A stretch of DNA of 64,000 nt from Actinacidiphila oryziradicis (lineage in GTDB: Bacteria; Actinomycetota; Actinomycetes; Streptomycetales; Streptomycetaceae): contig NZ_SUMC01000018.1 in the NCBI RefSeq assembly GCF_005047355.1, positions 90,678 to 154,677 on the forward strand. Reading direction: 5' to 3'. The notes below the pieces were generated by a model, which saw nothing but the letters and a program-made list of their open reading frames with translations, made no database searches and was not told the origin of the DNA. Every line of letters begins with the position of its first letter. Position 1 is the first letter of the stretch. The position numbers and the translations under genes were made by a program. Positions 7,437 to 16,244 of this stretch are shown piece after piece.

Positions 7437-10247
7437 TCACAGCCCGTCGGCCAGGACCTCGGCGAGGTGCCGCGCCCGCACTCCCGCCAGCTCCCCGATC
7501 TGCGTGCGGCACGAAAACCCGTCCGCCAGGACCGCCGTCCCGTCCCCTGCGCCACGGACCGCCGGGAGCAACTGCTCCTCCGCGCAGGCGACGGACACGT
7601 CGTAGTGCCCGCGCTCGAAGCCGAAGTTCCCGGCCAGTCCGCAGCAGCCGGCCGCCAGCCCACCGTTCAGACCCGCCCGCTCCCGCAGCCGGCGCTCGGC
7701 GGCGTCGCCGAGGACAGCGTGCTGATGGCAGTGGGTCTGGCCGACAGCGGCCCTGTCGAGCCGTGGCGGCACCCAGTCGGGCGCGTACTCCTCCAGCGCC
7801 TGCGCGAATGTCCGCACCGAGCCGGCCAGTGCGGCCGCACGCGGCTCGGCCGCGCCCAGCAGCTCGGGCAGGTCGGTTCGCAACGCCGCAGCGCAGCTGG
7901 GCTCCAGCACGACGACCGGCAGCCCGGCGTCGAGCAGCGGCCCGAGGTCGTCCAGGGTGCGCCGCATGACCTTGCGGGCGTGGTCGAGCTGCCCGGTCGA
8001 CACCCATGTCAGCCCGCAGCACACCCGCGTCGCGGAGGGGAGCAGAACCCGTAGCCCGGCGGCCTCCAGGACGCGGACCGCCGCTTGGCCGACCTGCGGT
8101 GAGAGGTGATTCGTAAAGGTATCGGGCCACAGCACGACGGTGTGCCGGGGTTCGCTCCGGCCGGGGAACTCGGGCTTTGCGCCCTGACGCGTCCGGCGCC
8201 ACCAGCGAAGAAACGATTCCGGGGCCAGCTCCGGGATGCGGCGCTCCGGTGCGATCCCGGCGAGCCGTTTGCCCAGCGCGGCCAGCGGGCGGACCCGTGC
8301 CAGCGCGTTGAGGGCCCGCGCCACGGGCGCTGCCGCCCGCAGCCACACCGGCAGCCACCCCATCGTGTAGTGCGATGCGGGCCGCAGCCGCCCCTCGTAG
8401 TGGTGGTGCAGGAACTCCGCCTTGTACGTGGCCATGTCCACTTCGACCGGGCAGTCGGAGCGGCAGCCCTTGCAGGACAGGCACAGATCGAGCGCGTCAC
8501 GGACCTCCTCCGAGCGCCAGCCGTCCCGTACGACGTCCCCCGCGAGCATCTCGTGGAGCAGCCGCGCCCGGCCGCGCGTCGAGTGCCGCTCCTCACCGGT
8601 GGCGCGGTACGACGGGCACATCACATCCGTCCCGCCCGGTGCCGCGGTACGGCACTTGGCCACGCCGACGCACCTTCGCACCGCCGCCGAGAAATCGCCG
8701 CCATCACCCGGATAGGTGAATTCGACATCGACCGGATCACGGGGCAGGACCTCGAAGCGGAGGTTGGAGTCCAGCGGATACGGTCGTACGAGCATGCCGG
8801 GATTCAGCCCGCCCGCCGGGTCCCACAGGTCCTTGAAACGTCCAAAGAGAGCCACGATCTCGTCGCCGTACATCTTCGGCAGCAGCTCGGCGCGGGCCTG
8901 CCCGTCGCCGTGCTCGCCGGAGAGCGAGCCGCCGTACGCGACGACCAGGTCGGCGACGTCCTCGGAGAACCGGCGGAAGCGGCGCACACCGTCCGCCCCG
9001 ATGAGGTCGAAGTCGATCCTGACGTGGATGCAGCCGTCGCCGAAATGCCCGTACGGCGCCCCGCGCAGCCCGTGCTCGCCGAGCAGCGCGCGAAAGTCCC
9101 GCAGATACGCGCCGAGCCGGGCCGGGGGCACCGCGCAGTCCTCCCACCCGGGCCAGGCCTCGCTGCCGTCCGGCATCCGAGTGGCGGTGCCGGAGGCATC
9201 CTCACGTATCCGCCACAGGGCACGCTGTGCCGCCGGGTCCGTAACGACAACGCCGACCCCGCCGGACGCCAGGCACAGCTCCTCGGCCCGGGCCCGCGCC
9301 TCCTCCGCCGTATCGCCGCCCGCCTCGGCGAACAGCCACGCCGCCCCCCGCGGCAGCAGCCCCGCCTCCGCCGGGCCGACCAGATCGGCGGCCATCCCCT
9401 CCACCGTCAGCGGCCGCAGCGGCAACAGCCCCGGCACCGCGTCGGCCGCCGCGGCCTCGTCCGGGTAACCGAGCACCGCCAACGCCCGCGCTCCGGGCGC
9501 CGGCACCAGCCGCACCACCGCCTCCGTGAGCACCCCGAGCGTGCCCTCACTGCCGACGAACGCCCGGGTCAGATCGGCGCCCCGTTCCGGAAGAAGCGCG
9601 TCCAGCGCATAACCGGAGATCCTGCGCGGCAACTCCGGAAACCCGGTCCGCAGCAACGCGAGATTGCCGTCCGCCAGCCGCCGGACCGCCTCCCGCAGGC
9701 CCGCCGGAGGCTCCCCCGTCCGCACCAGCTCCCCGCCGTACGTCAGAACCTCCAGCTCCCGCACATTGTCCGCGGTCGTCCCCCACGCCACCGAGTGCGA
9801 ACCGCACGCGTTGTTCCCGATCATCCCGCCGAGCGTGCACCGGCTGTGCGTGGACGGATCCGGCCCGAATGTCAGCCCGTACGTCCCGGCCGCCGCCCGC
9901 AGATCGTCGAGTACGACACCGGGCTGCACACGAGCCGTCCGCGCCTCCGCGTCGATCTCCGCGATCCGCCGCATATAGCGCGTGAAATCGAGCACCACCC
10001 CGGTCCCCGTCGCCTGCCCGGCGATCGACGTCCCCCCGCCACGCGCCACCACAGGCACCCCCCGTTCCCGGCACACCGCGAGTGCCGCCGCCACATCGCC
10101 CGCGTCGCGCGGGGCGACAACACCCAGCGGCACCCGCCGGTAGTTCGACGCGTCCATGGTCACCAGCGCGCGGCTGCCGGCGTCGAATGCCACGTCGCCG
10201 CGCACATCGCGGCGCAGTGCCCGCTCCAGGTCCTCGTGATCAGTCAT
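7437..10247 (-). CDS. Fused FAD-linked oxidase / 4Fe-4S dehydrogenase (D-lactate or glycolate oxidase type)
   Basis: A 936-residue fusion. The N-terminal half is a PCMH-type FAD-binding oxidase: VARGGGTSIAGQATG near 75, GMIGNNACGSHSVAWGTT near 135 and GSEGTLG near 240. CLSCKGCRSDCP near 590 is a 4Fe-4S binding motif, and two cysteine-rich CCG modules follow (CCGLTW near 745, GCCGLAGNFG near 865), as in GlpC/GlcF subunits. Such fusions oxidise a 2-hydroxy acid and pass electrons to the quinone pool; the substrate is not determinable here. ATG at 10247 follows the short divergent region with serC; upstream in-frame sequence overlaps serC antisense. Confidence 0.88.
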   Translation of the reverse strand: MTDHEDLERALRRDVRGDVAFDAGSRALVTMDASNYRRVPLGVVAPRDAGDVAAALAVCRERGVPVVARGGGTSIAGQATGTGVVLDFTRYMRRIAEIDAEARTARVQPGVVLDDLRAAAGTYGLTFGPDPSTHSRCTLGGMIGNNACGSHSVAWGTTADNVRELEVLTYGGELVRTGEPPAGLREAVRRLADGNLALLRTGFPELPRRISGYALDALLPERGADLTRAFVGSEGTLGVLTEAVVRLVPAPGARALAVLGYPDEAAAADAVPGLLPLRPLTVEGMAADLVGPAEAGLLPRGAAWLFAEAGGDTAEEARARAEELCLASGGVGVVVTDPAAQRALWRIREDASGTATRMPDGSEAWPGWEDCAVPPARLGAYLRDFRALLGEHGLRGAPYGHFGDGCIHVRIDFDLIGADGVRRFRRFSEDVADLVVAYGGSLSGEHGDGQARAELLPKMYGDEIVALFGRFKDLWDPAGGLNPGMLVRPYPLDSNLRFEVLPRDPVDVEFTYPGDGGDFSAAVRRCVGVAKCRTAAPGGTDVMCPSYRATGEERHSTRGRARLLHEMLAGDVVRDGWRSEEVRDALDLCLSCKGCRSDCPVEVDMATYKAEFLHHHYEGRLRPASHYTMGWLPVWLRAAAPVARALNALARVRPLAALGKRLAGIAPERRIPELAPESFLRWWRRTRQGAKPEFPGRSEPRHTVVLWPDTFTNHLSPQVGQAAVRVLEAAGLRVLLPSATRVCCGLTWVSTGQLDHARKVMRRTLDDLGPLLDAGLPVVVLEPSCAAALRTDLPELLGAAEPRAAALAGSVRTFAQALEEYAPDWVPPRLDRAAVGQTHCHQHAVLGDAAERRLRERAGLNGGLAAGCCGLAGNFGFERGHYDVSVACAEEQLLPAVRGAGDGTAVLADGFSCRTQIGELAGVRARHLAEVLADGL

Positions 10248-10364
10248 GTCCCCATACTTCCCGCCGCGGCCCGTGAGGAAGAAGACCTGCCCGACCGGCG
10301 TACCGCAGCGGCGACCGGCTGTCTCATCCGACGGACAGCGGCCCGAAACGACCCCGTAACCGAC

Positions 10365-10370
10365 TACGCT
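10365..10370 (+). promoter_or_regulatory. -10 box of a likely leaderless serC transcript
   Basis: TACGCT ends 6 nt before the serC GTG and no Shine-Dalgarno sequence is present, so transcription probably starts at the start codon. The -35 region is weak. Confidence 0.45.
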
Positions 10371-10376
10371 GCGCTT

Positions 10377-11495
10377 GTGGCCGAGATCCAGATTCCCGCT
10401 GACATCAAGCCCGCCGACGGACGCTTCGGCTCGGGCCCCTCCAAGGTGCGGCCGGAGGCGCTCAGCGCCCTGGCGGCGACCGGTACCTCCTTGCTCGGGA
10501 CCTCTCACCGCCAGGCGCCGGTGAAGAACCTGGTGGGCCAGGTCCGTGAGGGCATCCGGCAGCTGTTCTCACTGCCCGAAGGATACGAGGTGGTGCTCGG
10601 CAATGGCGGTTCCACCGCGTTCTGGGACATCGCGACGCACGGGCTGATCCAGCAGAAATCGCAGCACCTCACCTTCGGCGAGTTCTCCTCGAAGTTCGCG
10701 ACGGCCGCCAAGCTGGCCCCGTGGCTGGACAACCCCACCGTCATCAGCTCCGACCCCGGCACCCACCCGGAGCCGGCCGCCGAGGCGGGCGTGGACGTGT
10801 ACGCCCTCACCCACAACGAGACCTCAACCGGTGTCGCCCTCCCCGTCAAGCGGGTCGCGGGCGCCGACGCCGGGTCCCTCGTCCTGGTGGACGCGACCTC
10901 GGGCGCGGGCGGTCTTCCGGTCGACATCACCGAGACCGACGTCTACTACTTCGCGCCGCAGAAGTCCTTCGCGGCGGACGGCGGGCTGTGGCTGGCCGCC
11001 TTCTCCCCGGCGGCACTGGAGCGGGCAGCACAGATCGCCGCATCCGAGCGGCACATCCCGGCGTTCTTCGACCTGCCGACCGCGATCGACAACTCGAAGA
11101 AGAACCAGACGTACAACACCCCCGCCCTGGCCACCCTCTTCCTGCTCAACGAGCAGCTTGAGTGGATCAACGACCACGGCGGCCTCGACTGGGCCGTCAA
11201 GCGCACTGCCGACTCCTCCTCCCGTCTCTACGGCTGGGCCGAGAAGTCCGACCACGCCACGCCGTTCGTCACCGACCCGGCCAAGCGTTCCCAGGTCGTC
11301 GGCACGATCGACTTCGCCGACAGCATCGACGCCACCGCCATCGCCAAGGTGCTCCGCGCCAATGGCATCGTCGACACCGAGCCGTATCGCAAGCTCGGCC
11401 GCAACCAGCTGCGCGTCGCCATGTTCCCGGCCGTCGACCCGGCTGACGTAGAGGCGCTCACCGCGTCCATCGACTACGTCATCGAGCGGCTCTGA
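10377..11495 (+). CDS. serC: Phosphoserine aminotransferase
   Basis: A 372-residue class V aminotransferase converting 3-phosphohydroxypyruvate to O-phosphoserine with PLP, the second step of serine biosynthesis. The sequence begins (M)AEIQIPADIKPADGRFGSGPSKVRPE; GSGPS, HRQAPVK and the PLP-lysine motif FAPQKSF (Lys196) are clear. GTG at 10377 is chosen from homology and the closely spaced -10 box. A much longer frame open upstream is antisense to the FAD/Fe-S gene and is not coding. Confidence 0.94.
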   Translation: MAEIQIPADIKPADGRFGSGPSKVRPEALSALAATGTSLLGTSHRQAPVKNLVGQVREGIRQLFSLPEGYEVVLGNGGSTAFWDIATHGLIQQKSQHLTFGEFSSKFATAAKLAPWLDNPTVISSDPGTHPEPAAEAGVDVYALTHNETSTGVALPVKRVAGADAGSLVLVDATSGAGGLPVDITETDVYYFAPQKSFAADGGLWLAAFSPAALERAAQIAASERHIPAFFDLPTAIDNSKKNQTYNTPALATLFLLNEQLEWINDHGGLDWAVKRTADSSSRLYGWAEKSDHATPFVTDPAKRSQVVGTIDFADSIDATAIAKVLRANGIVDTEPYRKLGRNQLRVAMFPAVDPADVEALTASIDYVIERL

Positions 11496-11764
11496 AGGAT
11501 CCCCACCGCCGCCACCGCGCCACCGCCGGACACTCCCGGCGGACGGCGCGGGGCGCGGCACCCCGGCCCGTCAGCTCTTGCGCCGCAGGGCCCGGCGCCC
11601 CGCCACACACTCCCGCTCACTGCCCAGGAACGGTACGACATCCTGCTGGATGCGGCGGCACACATCCGAACGTCCCGGGCGAACATCGCCTCGCCGCCGC
11701 CTTCGCGGACTCGATGCAACAGGCGTGGGACATGGGAGCGCCATATACAGCCAGGCCCTCTTGA
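11496..11764. other. Intergenic stretch with no supported gene
   Basis: About 300 bp separates serC from the reductase. A minus-strand frame ending near 11571 reads plausibly (VCRRIQQDVVPFLGSER...) but has no start signal and no family I recognise; it may be the tail of a decayed gene. Confidence 0.3.
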
Positions 11765-11780
11765 TTCGAGTGCACTCAAA
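11765..11780. promoter_or_regulatory. Palindrome upstream of the first aldo/keto reductase
   Basis: The core GAGTGCACTC (11768-11777) is a perfect palindrome with further symmetric T/A pairs outside it. It lies 20-30 bp before the start codon, where a repressor would block translation or elongation. Confidence 0.4.
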
Positions 11781-11797
11781 GAGATTGGGTGGTGACC

Positions 11798-12793
11798 ATG
11801 GAGTACACACAGCTCGGACGTACCGGTCTCAAGGTGAGCCGACTGGTGCTCGGCACCATGAACTTCGGCCCGCTGACCGAAGAGGCCGACAGCCACACGA
11901 TCATGGACTCCGCGCTCGACGCGGGCGTCAATTTCTTCGACACTGCCAATGTCTACGGTTGGGGCGAGAACAAGGGCCGCACCGAGGAGATCGTCGGCAG
12001 CTGGTTCGCCAAGGGCGGCGGCCGTCGTGAGAAGACCGTCCTGGCCACGAAGGTCTACGGCAGCATGGACGCGAACAACGCGAGCTGGCCGAATGAGGAC
12101 AAGCTCTCGGCGCTCAATATCCGGCGCGCCGCCGACGCGAGCCTGAAGCGGCTCGGCACGGACTACATCGACCTGTATCAGTTCCACCACATCGACCGGG
12201 CCACGCCGTGGGACGAGATCTGGCAGGCGATCGATGTCCTCATACAGCAGGGCAAGATCCTCTACGTGGGATCGTCCAACTTCGCCGGCTGGAACATCGC
12301 ACAGGCCAACGAGCTGGCCGCTCGGCGCGGTCTGCTCGGCCTGACCAGTGAGCAGTGCCTGTACAACCTGGCCGAGCGGCGCGCCGAGATGGAGGTCATC
12401 CCGGCGGCACAGGCCTACGGCCTTGGGGTGATCCCGTGGTCGCCGCTGCAGGGCGGACTGCTGGGCGGGGCGCTGCGCAAGGAACGCGAGGGTGGCGCAT
12501 CCCGTTCGGCGACCGGGCGGAGCGCGGACGCGCTGAAGAACACGGCGCTGCGCGAGAAGCTGCAGGCGTACGAGGACTTGGTCGCCAAGCACGGTCTGGA
12601 GCCCGGTGACGTGGCCCTGGCCTGGCTGCTGACCCGCCCGGGGGTGACCGGCCCGATCGTGGGGCCGCGGACGACGGAACAGCTGGACTCGGCGCTGCGG
12701 GCGGTGGAGCTGGAGCTGTCCGCCGAGTTCCTCGCCGAGCTGGAGGAGATCTTCCCGGGTCCGGGCCCCTCGCCGGAGGCGTTCGCCTGGTGA
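11798..12793 (+). CDS. Aldo/keto reductase
   Basis: A 331-residue NADPH-dependent TIM-barrel oxidoreductase. MEYTQLGRTGLKVSRLVLGTMNFG is the family N-terminus; the tetrad is visible as Asp and Tyr in FFDTANVYGWGENKGRTEE, Lys in LATKVYG and His in QFHHID. GPRTTEQLDSAL near the C-terminus is the phosphate-binding loop. ATG 11798 has GGGTGG 5 nt upstream; GTG at 11789 or 11792 is possible. The physiological aldehyde or ketone is unknown. Confidence 0.9.
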   Translation: MEYTQLGRTGLKVSRLVLGTMNFGPLTEEADSHTIMDSALDAGVNFFDTANVYGWGENKGRTEEIVGSWFAKGGGRREKTVLATKVYGSMDANNASWPNEDKLSALNIRRAADASLKRLGTDYIDLYQFHHIDRATPWDEIWQAIDVLIQQGKILYVGSSNFAGWNIAQANELAARRGLLGLTSEQCLYNLAERRAEMEVIPAAQAYGLGVIPWSPLQGGLLGGALRKEREGGASRSATGRSADALKNTALREKLQAYEDLVAKHGLEPGDVALAWLLTRPGVTGPIVGPRTTEQLDSALRAVELELSAEFLAELEEIFPGPGPSPEAFAW

Positions 12794-12830
12794 GCCCGAG
12801 CCCGTTAAGGCCAAACCGCCGGAGCCGCCG

Positions 12831-13356
12831 GTGACCCCGGTGCAGGCGGCGAGGATACGCCCGGGTGGCGAGGAGGACATCCCCCTCATACTCGCCATGC
12901 TCGACGGCGCCGTCGAATGGCTCGTCGTCCACGGCCGCAGTGGCCAGTGGGGCACCGAGCCGTGGTCGGCCCGGCCGGCAGGCGTCAAAAGGGTCGGCGA
13001 GATCGTAGGCGCAGGGACACCGTGGATCGCGGAGATCGACGGCGTCCCTGCCGGGACCATCACCCTCTCGGGGGAGGCGGCACCATACGTTCCGGCGGCC
13101 AAGGAGCCGGAGGTCTACGTACACCTCCTGGTGACGGACCGCCGCTACGCCGGGCGTGGTGCCGGCAGCGCCCTGCTCGCCCACGCTCGCGAGGAGACCC
13201 GGCGGCTCGGCATCGGGCTGCTGCGGGTCGACTGCTACGCGGGCAGTGAGGGGCGGCTCGTCGACTACAACGGGGCGGAATGGCTTCGTGCCTGTGCAGC
13301 CCTTCACCGTCGGCGCCTGGCCGGGCCAGCTGCTGGCACAGCGCGTAACGGAGTGA
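12831..13356 (+). pseudogene. GNAT-family N-acetyltransferase disrupted by a single-base frameshift
   Basis: The first frame encodes a normal GNAT domain (EVYVHLLVTDRRYAGRGAGSALLAHA, motif A with the acetyl-CoA loop) up to LVDYNG near 13271. It then loses homology and would run on to 13457. Dropping one G from the run GGGG at 13272-13275 restores RNGFVPVQPFTVGAWPGQLLAQRV, the expected C-terminus, ending at TGA 13354-13356, two bases before a perfect terminator. The restored protein would have about 174 residues. Either a real frameshift mutation or a homopolymer sequencing error. Confidence 0.8.
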
Positions 13357-13357
13357 C

Positions 13358-13396
13358 GTCCGGGGTCGCCCGGCCGAAAGCCGGGCGACCCCGGAC
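13358..13396 (+). terminator. Perfect 17-bp hairpin terminator
   Basis: GTCCGGGGTCGCCCGGC pairs with GCCGGGCGACCCCGGAC around the loop CGAAA. It starts two bases after the stop codon of the frameshift-corrected acetyltransferase, supporting that gene end. Confidence 0.9.
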
Positions 13397-13468
13397 AGTT
13401 GGGCGGAAGCGCCGGCGTGGCGGACGATCTTGGTTGCGCGAAGCAGGCGCGACGTAGAACCTGCCCGG

Positions 13469-13555
13469 CTACCGGACGGCGGCCGCCACGACCACCACGG
13501 CCAGCATCAGCACCAGCGCGGCGGTCATCACTCGGGTACGGGTCTTCGGATCCAC
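13469..13555 (-). CDS. 28-residue single-pass membrane microprotein
   Basis: GTG at 13555 reads VDPKTRTRVMTAALVLMLAVVVVAAAVR and stops at TAG. A basic N-terminus of nine residues is followed by one hydrophobic helix and a final Arg, a topology that would place the N-terminus in the cytoplasm by the positive-inside rule. No Shine-Dalgarno sequence is present, but TAACCT lies 6 nt before the GTG, as in leaderless mRNAs. I believe similar short proteins occur in other Streptomyces (from memory). It sits just downstream of thpR on the same strand's map order but has its own promoter. Function unknown. Confidence 0.6.
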   Translation of the reverse strand: MDPKTRTRVMTAALVLMLAVVVVAAAVR

Positions 13556-13577
13556 GCTCCGAGGTTATCCGGCCGCG

Positions 13578-14153
13578 TCACTGCCCCGGTCGGTGCCCCA
13601 GGGTCCAGGCCCGCAGCGCCTCGTAGCGGGGCTGGGCGCCCGGCACCCCGGGGGCGGGCGGATGGCTCCGTACGAGGGCGATGGAGGCCGCCGTCCACTC
13701 TCGGCCCTGGAACGGGGCCAGCCGGTCGGCGAGCGGGCGCAGGGGGACCGCCGAGCGGTTGCGGGCGATCGTGAGGTGCGGGTGGAAGCGCTGCTCCTCG
13801 GCCACGGCGGTCCCGGCGCGGCGGGCCGCGGCTTGCACGGTCCCGGCGAGCCGGCGCAGGGCAGCCGTGTCACCGTCCACCCCCATCCAGAGCACGCGGT
13901 CCCCGAACCGCCCGCCCCCGGCCAGACGCAGCACATATGGCGCGTGGCGCCGTGCCGCCCGGGCGAGTCGCTCTTCGAGGCCGGGGAGCAGTGCCTCGTC
14001 CACCTCGCCGAGAAATGCCAGTGTGAAATGCCAGCCGGTGGGCGCGGCCCAGGTCAGCCGGTCACTTTCCGGCACGGCCCGCAGCGGCCTGACGGCCGCG
14101 CCGAGCTCATCCAGCGCCTCCTGCGGGGGGAGCACCGCGACGAACAGTCTCAT
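13578..14153 (-). CDS. thpR: RNA 2',3'-cyclic phosphodiesterase (2H superfamily)
   Basis: A 191-residue 2H phosphoesterase. The two HxTx catalytic motifs are HFTLAFLG near residue 42 and HPHLTIAR near residue 124, and the N-terminus MRLFVAVLPP is typical. Family members hydrolyse 2',3'-cyclic phosphates and were first known as 2'-5' RNA ligases; the cellular role is not firm. Confidence 0.93.
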   Translation of the reverse strand: MRLFVAVLPPQEALDELGAAVRPLRAVPESDRLTWAAPTGWHFTLAFLGEVDEALLPGLEERLARAARRHAPYVLRLAGGGRFGDRVLWMGVDGDTAALRRLAGTVQAAARRAGTAVAEEQRFHPHLTIARNRSAVPLRPLADRLAPFQGREWTAASIALVRSHPPAPGVPGAQPRYEALRAWTLGHRPGQ

Positions 14154-14210
14154 CGCCCCACCCTGTCACCCGGAGCGCCCGGAACTTCCGGAGCTGCTCA
14201 GGACTCCCGC

Positions 14211-15560
14211 CTAGGCCGCGGCCGTCAGGCTCGGCCGGTCCTCACGGGGGACGAGAGCGAAGAGTTTGCGGTCCTTGCCGAGGCGCAGGTCGACCTTGAC
14301 CCGCAGACCGCCCGCCCGGGTCAGGGCCAGCCCGACGCCGACCGCGGCTGCGGCGGCGATCAGGCCGCCGGCGAGAAAGCCGACGCGGACGCCGTAGGTG
14401 TCGGTGACCCAGCCGGTGATGGGGCCGCCGATCGGGGTGCCGCCGACGAAGACCATCATGAACAGACTCATGACACGCCCGCGCATGACGGGGTCGGTGG
14501 CGAGCTGGACACTCGAGTTCGCCGTGGTGTTGAACGTCAGGCTGAACGCGCCGATCGGCACGAGGAGCACTACGAAGAGCCAGTAGGAGGGCGAGAGCGC
14601 GGCTGCCATCTCCAGGACGCCGAAGGCGAAGGCGGCGCCGACGAGCAGCCGCATGCGGGTGTTCGAGCGCCGGGCGGCGAGGAGTGCGCCAACGACCGAG
14701 CCGACAGCCATGAGGGAGTTGAAGGTGCCGTACATACCGGCATTGCCGTGCCAGACGTGCGAGACGAAGGCGGAGAGCCAGATGGGGAAGTTGAAGCCGA
14801 AGGTGCCGATGAAGCCGACCAGGACGATTGGCCAGATGAGTTCCGGGTGCCCGGCGACATAGCGCAGGCCTTCACGCAGCTGCCCCTTGCCGCGCGGTGT
14901 CCGTTCGACGACGTGGAGTTCCGATGTCCGCATGAGCAGCAGCCCGGCCATGGGGGCGGCGAAGGACACACCGTTGAAGAAGAAGGCCCAGCCACTGCCG
15001 ACGGCGGTGATCAGGACACCGGAGATGGCCGGACCGATGAGCCGGGCGGACTGGAAATTGGCGGAGTTCAGAGAGACCGCGTTGCGGATGTCGGCAGGGC
15101 CGACCATCTCGGCGACGAAGGTCTGGCGGGTCGGGTTGTCGACGACAGTGACGAGGCCGAGCAGGAAGGCGATGGCGTAGACGTGCCAGACCTGTACGTA
15201 GCCGCTGAGCGTGAGCGCGGCGAGGATGAGCCCGAGCAGTCCCATCGTGGACTGGGTGGCGAGCAGCAGCTTCCGCTTGGGGTAGCGGTCGGCTATGACT
15301 CCGCCGTAGAGCCCGAAGAGCAACATGGGCAGGAACTGCATCGCGGTGGTGATGCCGACCGCGAAGGAGGAGCCGGTGAGGCTGAGCACCAGCCAGTCCT
15401 GGGCGATCCGGGACACCCAGGTACCGGTGTTGGATATGACCGCGCCGGATGCGAAGAGCCGGTAGTTACGCACCTTCAGCGAGCTGAAGGTGCCTTGCTT
15501 GCCCGGGGGGATGGCGGGGGTAGGTTCGGGTGCGGCGTCTGATGCGGCTGCCGAACTCAA
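14211..15560 (-). CDS. MFS exporter (EntS-like)
   Basis: A 449-residue major facilitator with about 12 membrane segments. NYRLFASGAVISNTGTWVSRIAQDWLVL and GVIADRYPKRKLLLATQ (the conserved loop between helices 2 and 3) resemble the enterobactin exporter EntS group. Start is TTG at 15560, supported by AAGGAGG 9 nt upstream. The next gene upstream on the strand is a MarR regulator, so the pair probably forms a drug- or metabolite-responsive efflux operon. Confidence 0.9.
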   Translation of the reverse strand: MSSAAASDAAPEPTPAIPPGKQGTFSSLKVRNYRLFASGAVISNTGTWVSRIAQDWLVLSLTGSSFAVGITTAMQFLPMLLFGLYGGVIADRYPKRKLLLATQSTMGLLGLILAALTLSGYVQVWHVYAIAFLLGLVTVVDNPTRQTFVAEMVGPADIRNAVSLNSANFQSARLIGPAISGVLITAVGSGWAFFFNGVSFAAPMAGLLLMRTSELHVVERTPRGKGQLREGLRYVAGHPELIWPIVLVGFIGTFGFNFPIWLSAFVSHVWHGNAGMYGTFNSLMAVGSVVGALLAARRSNTRMRLLVGAAFAFGVLEMAAALSPSYWLFVVLLVPIGAFSLTFNTTANSSVQLATDPVMRGRVMSLFMMVFVGGTPIGGPITGWVTDTYGVRVGFLAGGLIAAAAAVGVGLALTRAGGLRVKVDLRLGKDRKLFALVPREDRPSLTAAA

Positions 15561-15610
15561 TCGGTGTTCGCCTCCTTGGACGGTTCTTCGTGTGCGTTAC
15601 TCGTCGTGTG

Positions 15611-15645
15611 TGTTGGTACGTGTCGGTACGTGTTGGTACGTGTTG
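15611..15645. repeat. 10-bp tandem repeat between marR and the MFS gene
   Basis: TGTTGGTACG is repeated three and a half times (one T/C change) at one-helical-turn spacing. It lies in the leader of the MFS gene, where phased copies could act as a stacked operator. Confidence 0.75.
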
Positions 15646-15658
15646 CTCGTGGCGTTCG

Positions 15659-16102
15659 TTACAGGTGTGCGAGCTTCTCCAGTACGGGGGCGGCCTCGCG
15701 GAGCACGGCCCGTTCCTTCTCGTCCAGCCCCTCGACAAGCTGTGCCAGCCAGGCGTTCCGCAGGCTGCGGCTCTTTTCCAGCATCGCCTCGGCCTGTTCG
15801 GTCTGCCTGACAACGACCTGGCGGCGGTCGTCCGGATGGGGGTCCCGGCGGACCAGGCCCTTGCCTTCGAGCATCGCCACGATGCGGGTCATCGACGGCG
15901 GCTGGACGTGCTCCTTGCGGGCGAGCTCTCCGGGGGTGGCCGAGCCGCAGCGCGCGAGGGTGCCCAGCACCGACATCTCGGTGGGGCTGAGCGACTCGTC
16001 GACCCGCTGGTGGCGGAGTCGGCGCGACAGCCGCATAACGGCGGAGCGCAGGGTGCTCACCGCGGCGAGATCGTCCTCGGACAGTTCCATCACATCCATC
16101 AC
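15659..16102 (-). CDS. MarR-family transcriptional regulator
   Basis: A 147-residue winged-helix protein. LSPTEMSVLGTLARCG starts the DNA-binding domain, PPSMTRIVAMLEGKGLVRR is the recognition helix region, and HPDDRRQ is the wing. It is encoded just upstream of the MFS exporter on the same strand and probably controls it and itself. An inverted repeat lies over its promoter. Confidence 0.93.
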   Translation of the reverse strand: MMDVMELSEDDLAAVSTLRSAVMRLSRRLRHQRVDESLSPTEMSVLGTLARCGSATPGELARKEHVQPPSMTRIVAMLEGKGLVRRDPHPDDRRQVVVRQTEQAEAMLEKSRSLRNAWLAQLVEGLDEKERAVLREAAPVLEKLAHL

Positions 16103-16104
16103 GA

Positions 16105-16136
16105 TCCTTAGCTTAGCTCATTACCAACCCTAAGGA
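16105..16136. promoter_or_regulatory. Inverted repeat upstream of marR
   Basis: TCCTTAG (16105-16111) and CTAAGGA (16130-16136) are inverted repeats with an 18-bp gap, starting 2 bp upstream of the MarR start codon. A candidate autoregulatory operator. Confidence 0.45.
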
Positions 16137-16244
16137 AACACTGCCGCAGCGCCGTAAACACAACTGTGCCCGAAGTCACCCATCCGGGTGATTTCAGGCC
16201 GGAAAGCCACGCGCCGCCCACATCACAACCCGAGCCTGGGCTCC

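Noticed and set aside
8106..10376. Plus-strand frame running into serC
   Set aside because: It is antisense to the FAD/Fe-S dehydrogenase, has Arg/Pro-rich composition typical of non-coding high-GC frames, and serC begins at 10377.
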